Positions 60,224 through 64,000 of a stretch of 64,000 nt of DNA are shown one piece after another. Each line of letters begins with the position of its first letter. Within the stretch, counting starts at the first letter, position 1. Source of the stretch: Hyphomonadaceae bacterium (lineage in GTDB: Bacteria > Pseudomonadota > Alphaproteobacteria > Caulobacterales > Aquidulcibacteraceae); contig JAHDXR010000009.1 of assembly GCA_023384105.1 (NCBI GenBank), positions 89,615-153,614 on the forward strand. The letters run 5' to 3'. The notes under the pieces are model-generated. The model did no database searches and had not been told where the DNA came from. It was given only the letters and a program-made list of their open reading frames with translations. Position numbers and translations under genes: made by a program.

Positions 60224-61213
60224 ATGCGGGTATGCCAATCCCGCCGAAGCCACGCGACCCCCGCACACGACTACTTGAAGCGCGCCTTCAATCGCGTTCG
60301 CGCCGATCTGACAAGCAAGGCGAAGAAGGGCGATATTGCCGCGTGCGTGGCGCTGCTTGTGGACGTGGACGTTCCCCCGCTCCCCGAAGGGCGGAGCAAC
60401 ACGCCGCAAGCATGGGCGCTTGGCGCGCAAGACCGTCTTTTCGCAGCGTTGGACGAAAAGTGGCCGGCGGATTTGATACCGCCGACCGTCCGCATGTTTT
60501 CCGGCGGTGGCGTGCAACTCGTTTGGGAATGCGCTGAGGCGTATGCGGAAGCGGACCGCGTGGAGCTTTTCGAGCGTATGGCCCAAGTCGCGCAAGAGCG
60601 CGTGGGCGCTATGGGTTTGACGCCGGACGCCACGTTCAACGTGGACCGCCTGGTTCGCTTGCGCGGGACCACGAACCGCCCGAAGGCGACGAAGCAGGCC
60701 AAGGGGCAAGCGGACACCGTCGCCACCATTGTCAGCACGAACCGGAAATACGCGCTGGACGAATTGCGGGCCGCATTTTACCGCCCCCTGAGCAGGCCGG
60801 CGGCGATGCTCGGCGCGGCCGATGCTGGTCCGTTACGGCCCGTTACGGTCAGTGATGAAGACTTGGCCGCGTTCGGCTGCGACGACGTGTTGTCATCCAT
60901 CATTCGCGACGGTCGGTCGCTCTACGGAATGAAACTCAAAGACAACAGCCGGTCCGCTTGGGAATGGGATTGCGCTTGTCGATTGATACGGCTCGGGTTG
61001 AGCGACGGTCAGATTGCCGGCGTGTTCTTGAATCCGGCTTGGAAGATCGGCGAGCGCACGCGGGAGCGCCGGAATCCGCAAAAACATATAGAACGCCTCA
61101 TCGCGCGAGCACGCGAAATTACCGGACACGCCGACAATTCCTATGCGGCGACGACGGAAGGCCGAAGCGCTGTCGGTTCAATTACATCGTCGCGATTCAC
61201 AAGCTCGGTATAA
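60224..61213 (+). CDS. Primase-like protein of the island (RepB/AEP type)
   Basis: About 329 residues from the ATG at 60224. The pattern VALLVDVDVPPLPEG (DxD), MFSGGGVQLVWECAEAY and FNVDRLVRLRGTTNRPKATKQA is that of archaeo-eukaryotic-type primases of mobile elements, which read a GGG-hQLhW core and an NVDRLhRLPGTxN motif. The C-terminal third (AWEWDCACRLIRLGLSDGQIAGVFLNPAWKIGERTRER) matches the helical domain after such primases. The frame ends shortly after the point where VapE-type sequence begins in another frame. Start codon and ribosome site are weak. Confidence 0.68.
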   Translation: MRVCQSRRSHATPAHDYLKRAFNRVRADLTSKAKKGDIAACVALLVDVDVPPLPEGRSNTPQAWALGAQDRLFAALDEKWPADLIPPTVRMFSGGGVQLVWECAEAYAEADRVELFERMAQVAQERVGAMGLTPDATFNVDRLVRLRGTTNRPKATKQAKGQADTVATIVSTNRKYALDELRAAFYRPLSRPAAMLGAADAGPLRPVTVSDEDLAAFGCDDVLSSIIRDGRSLYGMKLKDNSRSAWEWDCACRLIRLGLSDGQIAGVFLNPAWKIGERTRERRNPQKHIERLIARAREITGHADNSYAATTEGRSAVGSITSSRFTSSV

Positions 61214-62289
61214 AGCTCGGGTACAACGAGTTTTCCGACACTCTGACGGTCGGCGGTGTGGAAGGCATCGGTCCAGGTTTGGACAAGAAGATGGTGGGCG
61301 CCGTTCGGTTCTTAATTGACGACAAATTCGGCTTCCTACCCGACAAAGAATTGTTGGACGACGTGTTGACCAACGAATGCGTCCGCAATCGCTTCCACCC
61401 CGTCCGTGACCACTTGGAACGGCTCAAATGGGATGGAACGCCGCGCTTGGATCGTTGGTTGGCGACATACTGCCGAGCGGCGGACACGGCATACACCCGC
61501 GCGGTTGGTCGCATTGTGCTCATTGCCGCGGTTCGGCGCGCACTTCGGCCCGGAACCAAGTTTGATTCATTGATGGTACTGGAAAGCGAGCAAGGCGCGT
61601 ACAAATCCACAGCCGTTCGCGTGCTGGCCGGTAGCGACGATTGGACAACTGACACCGTCCCCATCGGCGCGGAAGGCAATAAGATTATTGAGCACACGCG
61701 CGGCAAGTGGATCATTGAAATCGGCGAGTTGGCCGGGTTCAGTGAAGCCAAGATTGAGAAGCTAAAAGCGTTCCTCTCGCGCATCGCGGATCGCGGACGC
61801 CTCGCATACGAACCACACCCGGTTGATGTTATGCGCGCCTTCATAATGATCGGGACCACGAACAAGAAAAACTACTTGAACGACGCCACCGGCAACCGTC
61901 GTTTCCTGCCTGTTGCGGTCGGCGAACTCGATATTGAAGCGCTTGTGCGCGACCGCGACCAACTCATAGCCGAAGCGGTCCATTACGAAGCGCTCGGCGA
62001 AAGCATCGTGTTGTCGGCGAATGTGGCGCCGGAGGCTCGGCGGGCGCAAGAAGCGCGGTCCGTTGAAGATTCGTGGTTGGCCGAACTCGGTGAGATTGCC
62101 GAAGGCGCCAACGAGATTTGGACAGGTGCGGCGTGGATCAAGCTAGGCATTCCGGCGCGGGACAGGAATGCTCGCGTTGCCGAGCGCCTAAGCGACTGCC
62201 TTCAAGCGCTCGGTTTCGAGCCGGACGATTCCGGGCTTGCGAAGCTCGGTGACAGGCGCGGGAAGCGATGGGTCCGCAAGGCCACCTAG
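61162..62289 (+). CDS. VapE-type SF3-like helicase domain, frame-disconnected from the primase
   Basis: About 375 residues of VapE/virulence-associated E helicase: CRFNYIVAIHKLGIKLGYNEF, VRNRFHPVRDHLERLKWDGTPRLDRWLATYC, Walker A in LESEQGAYKSTAVRVLAG, WIIEIGELAGFSEAKIEKLKAFLSRIADRGRLAYEP and the sensor IMIGTTNKKNYLNDATGNRRFLPV. No start codon lies close upstream in this frame, while the primase frame covers the preceding sequence, so a single-base indel or programmed shift near 61150-61165 probably joins them. Together they would be a primase-helicase for replicating a phage or satellite. Confidence 0.75.
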   Translation, partial: PKRCRFNYIVAIHKLGIKLGYNEFSDTLTVGGVEGIGPGLDKKMVGAVRFLIDDKFGFLPDKELLDDVLTNECVRNRFHPVRDHLERLKWDGTPRLDRWLATYCRAADTAYTRAVGRIVLIAAVRRALRPGTKFDSLMVLESEQGAYKSTAVRVLAGSDDWTTDTVPIGAEGNKIIEHTRGKWIIEIGELAGFSEAKIEKLKAFLSRIADRGRLAYEPHPVDVMRAFIMIGTTNKKNYLNDATGNRRFLPVAVGELDIEALVRDRDQLIAEAVHYEALGESIVLSANVAPEARRAQEARSVEDSWLAELGEIAEGANEIWTGAAWIKLGIPARDRNARVAERLSDCLQALGFEPDDSGLAKLGDRRGKRWVRKAT

Positions 62290-62389
62290 ACAACCTAGAC
62301 CCGGACTGTTCCTTCTTTAGTAAAGAGGGTTGAAGAAAGAAGATTAGTCTTGTGTCCCGCGTAATAGGTGGGGCGCGTCTAGGTGGCCT
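62279..62389. repeat. 13-bp perfect inverted repeat after the VapE gene
   Basis: AGGCCACCTAGAC at 62279-62291 is repeated inverted as GTCTAGGTGGCCT at 62377-62389. The left arm includes the VapE stop codon. An additional CCTAGAC lies at 62294-62300. The pair encloses 85 bp of AT-richer, non-coding sequence. Confidence 0.6.
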
Positions 62390-62423
62390 ACTGAGACTGG
62401 CGCTGCCTATCGACGCGGCGGTA

Positions 62424-63089
62424 CTATTCGGCGGCGGTGATCTGGACTTCGCTCAAGAGCGCTTGCAGCGCCGCACGCGTAGGCTCGCACTGAGCACCAG
62501 CACACGCGGTAGTCGCCTTGAAGAAAAACTGGTCTGTAGAACCGATCACTACAATCAAACGGCCTGCATCGGCTTGGGTGCCAAGTGTGAAGGTGCTCTC
62601 ACACCAACTTTGTCGGTCGGCGCCACCGATGGCCTCAACATCCCGGCACTGCGCAGCTTGAACGCCAAGTCCGGTTTCATCGACAAGCGTTAGTTCCGAC
62701 ACCAGAGCCGCATGTTCGTTCCGCCGCGACTCGAACGAAAACTGAAAAAACGGAACCGGTTGATCGAGCCTGCATAGCCACGCGGCGCCGCCGCCCGGTC
62801 CGGTGGGGATGGGCGAAAAGAAGAAAAGTCGACATGGGCCGGTCGATAATGGCACCCACACTGGGAGAGAGGCGTGTCGCAAGCCCCGGTTTTCTACCGT
62901 CGCACCGCTGGCTCGCAGTGGCCAGCTATCGCTGGCAAAAATCGCGGGCACGCTTTCAGTCCGCCAGCGGACCTCATCTCCCGTTCCGAACATTCGGTCG
63001 CGCGCGATCTGCTGCTGTTCCGGCATTTGAGCGTGCGCAACGGCGGAAAACGTCAGCGCCAACACCCAGGTGATCGCCGCAAGCCGCAT
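62424..63089 (-). CDS. Exported hypothetical protein
   Basis: A 221-residue protein with a clear Sec signal peptide (RLAAITWVLALTFSAVAHA, cleavage after residue 20), so it is periplasmic or secreted. The mature part has several Cys (CRLFFF, WLCRLDQ, AAQCRD, SWCEST, ACAGAQC), which could form disulfides, and repeated short strands such as AGRLIVVIGSTDQFFFKATTA. I do not recognise a family. The ATG at 63089 is chosen because the signal peptide begins there. It is oriented against the replication genes of the island and may be cargo. Confidence 0.6.
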   Translation of the reverse strand: MRLAAITWVLALTFSAVAHAQMPEQQQIARDRMFGTGDEVRWRTESVPAIFASDSWPLRASGATVENRGLRHASLPVWVPLSTGPCRLFFFSPIPTGPGGGAAWLCRLDQPVPFFQFSFESRRNEHAALVSELTLVDETGLGVQAAQCRDVEAIGGADRQSWCESTFTLGTQADAGRLIVVIGSTDQFFFKATTACAGAQCEPTRAALQALLSEVQITAAE

Positions 63090-63316
63090 ATCTTCTACCC
63101 CAACCGCTGGATCACACACTTCGTCTGCCACGATACGACGAAGGTGCGCAATGACCGCTCCCGGCGGCGAAAAGCGGACGGAACGCGACGGGCAGGAACG
63201 GTCCTGCAATCGGCCTCAGAGCCTCGCACAGCGCCTTCCGCACCCTGCCGGCTACCCAGGCCCCATTAACCTTAAAAACGCGCCAGCGAGGCTCCTAGGA
63301 CTTCAGTCCATAATGG

Positions 63317-63332
63317 TTAAAATCGCATTAAC
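63317..63332 (+). promoter_or_regulatory. CtrA-type box 1
   Basis: TTAA-N7-TTAAC, an exact match to the CtrA full-site consensus, 277 bp before the capsid-fragment ATG. Confidence 0.6.
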
Positions 63333-63348
63333 CACTAAGAGCTGGTAG

Positions 63349-63364
63349 TTAATGACACCTTAAC
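63349..63364 (+). promoter_or_regulatory. CtrA-type box 2
   Basis: TTAA-N7-TTAAC, a second exact match placed 32 bp (about three helical turns) after the first, so both boxes face the same side of the DNA. Confidence 0.6.
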
Positions 63365-63501
63365 CACTGGATTTTGTGCGGGACCGTTGCGCCCGGAACC
63401 GGCGGCCCCCTCAGAAACTTCCGCATGAGGTTTTCTCTAGGAAAATTGTCCCCTTAATTGAAATTGGACGTTAACCACCCGAAAACAGGGCGAATTCTTG
63501 G

Positions 63502-63519
63502 CGTCAACTTAAGTTGACG
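63502..63519. promoter_or_regulatory. Perfect 18-bp palindrome
   Basis: CGTCAACTTAAGTTGACG is its own reverse complement. It lies 90 bp before the capsid-fragment ATG, in the expected promoter region, and looks like an operator for a dimeric repressor. The regulator is not in the window. Confidence 0.55.
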
Positions 63520-63609
63520 AAATATTCCTGGATATCCTATGGGTGGGAATACTCTCCATTACCTTCCTATCGCACCGCAATTCAGCGGCTTTAGCTAGGT
63601 AGAACCCCT

Positions 63610-63967
63610 ATGAAACTTCATGAACTCTTGGAGAAGCGCGCGGCCAAAGTCGCCCGCCTTCGGACCCTCCAATCCGCCGCGAACGACGCCAGCCGCGATC
63701 TGAGCGACGCCGAACGGACCGAATTCGACAGCCTGGAAGCGGAGGTCCGCCGCCCTGGACGACGGCCCCATCAAGCGCGCTCGCGCGATGGACAATCTGG
63801 AACGCAACGCCCCGGCCACGCCGATCAACGACAACGCACCGGGCGACTTCGCCAGCGTCGAACGCCGTGGTTCGCTGCGGCGCGCTATCGCCATCGCGTC
63901 CGGCATGGTCGCTTTCGACGGCGCGGAGAAGGAAATTCATGACGAACTAGAGCAAAATCCGATCTGA
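63610..63967 (+). pseudogene. HK97-type major capsid protein, frameshifted N-terminal fragment
   Basis: The first 45 codons (MKLHELLEKRAAKVARLR, then RDLSDAERTEFDSLEAEVR) match the coiled-coil delta/scaffold domain that begins HK97-fold capsid proteins. After the Arg at about 63750 one extra C shifts the frame; the adjacent frame continues sensibly (IKRARAMDNLERN, then GDFASVERRGSLRRAIAIASGMVAFDGAEKEIHDELEQ) and stops at 63967. The stop falls inside a small dyad (TCCGAT-N8-ATCGGA), and the rest of the capsid is not seen before the window ends. It looks like a decayed prophage gene. Confidence 0.62.
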
Positions 63968-64000
63968 TTGAATCGGAGGGATTCCCACGGGACTCGAATT

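Larger units (their letters stand above)
63090..63609. other. Gene-poor regulatory stretch before the capsid fragment
   Basis: No convincing gene lies in these 520 bp. From 63260 the base composition falls and TTAACC/GGTTAA occurs five times (63266, 63315, 63328, 63360 and 63471). Two of the spacings form CtrA-type boxes, and an 18-bp palindrome follows at 63502. Confidence 0.6.

Noticed and set aside
61070..61095. CAAAAAC run as a programmed frameshift site joining primase and VapE
   Set aside because: The codon phase does not fit the X XXY YYZ rule, and primase-like sequence continues for about 25 codons past it, so the frame change must lie later.
62352..62693. Plus-strand 113-residue ORF after VapE
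   Set aside because: It overlaps the exported protein on the other strand, which has a signal peptide; this frame has no recognisable features.
63254..63290. A third CtrA box at TTAACCTTAA
   Set aside because: The two TTAA elements are separated by 2 bp rather than 7.
63970..64000. tRNA-like 3' end on the minus strand at the window edge
   Set aside because: TTCGAGTCCC is suggestive, but the base before TTC is A rather than G, and the window ends before the stem can be checked.
1..64000. CRISPR arrays, rRNA genes and metal or cofactor riboswitches
   Set aside because: No regularly spaced repeats, rRNA-like sequence or recognisable riboswitch core (including Moco and cobalamin types before the Moco operon and the TonB receptors) was seen by eye.

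Overview
The window is high-GC (roughly two thirds G+C by eye), densely packed DNA from an alphaproteobacterium. PopZ next to ValS, TTAA-N7-TTAAC CtrA-type boxes and alphaproteobacterial TTGC-N9-GCAA Fur boxes point to the Caulobacterales/Hyphomonadaceae area (inference; no genus is claimed). It reads as a facultative nitrate respirer with most of its molybdenum economy in one stretch.

Layout. 1-0.6 kb: the start of an M48 metalloprotease lipoprotein (minus strand) and tRNA-Phe. 0.65-2.8 kb: Fur-box-preceded feoAB. 2.8-9.5 kb: a molybdenum block with a mop-type molbindin, then on the minus strand a ModE-like regulator, a TonB-dependent receptor behind a near-ideal ModE operator, a periplasmic binding protein, a DUF2478 protein, a FecCD-type permease, its ATPase and a TrmO/TsaA-like protein. 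9.7-20.4 kb: a RimK-like ligase and a set typical of low-oxygen regulons (P-type cation ATPase, universal stress protein, Ca/Na antiporter, PHA synthase, PatZ-like acyl-CoA ligase/acetyltransferase). 20.4-25.1 kb: a Fur-box-preceded siderophore receptor with two small membrane proteins and a PepSY membrane protein. 25.2-27.7 kb: tryptophanase and a MaoC-like protein.

27.8-40.2 kb is a minus-strand nitrate respiration operon: narK(fused)-narG-narH-narJ-[outer-membrane barrel]-narI-PpiC-small ORF-hemerythrin. Divergent from it, an FNR-family regulator without iron-sulfur cysteines leads a molybdenum cofactor operon (mobA-moaA-moaD-TauE/SafE-moaE-moaB-moaC-moeA, 40.4-46.5 kb). NarG needs Mo-bisMGD, so Mo import, cofactor synthesis and nitrate reductase form one functional chain. 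FNR-type sites (TTGAT-N4-ATCAA) recur upstream of narK, the regulator, usp, tnaA and the ThDP-enzyme/D-lactate dehydrogenase pair, and in weaker form elsewhere.

46.6-59.4 kb holds a ThDP enzyme plus FAD-linked D-lactate dehydrogenase, AsmA, a His-rich CobW GTPase with a WD40 partner, cyclopropane-fatty-acid synthase, valS, popZ and a PCMT-family protein. At 59.52 kb a tRNA-Cys gene breaks off inside its anticodon stem, and sequence of different character begins: a primase-like ORF, a VapE-type helicase in another frame, a secreted protein, a gene-poor stretch with two CtrA boxes and an 18-bp palindrome, and a frameshifted HK97-type capsid fragment. I read this as an integrated phage-like island whose far end lies outside the window.

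Three related GC-rich inverted repeats sit in the three convergent intergenic gaps that are wide enough to hold one.
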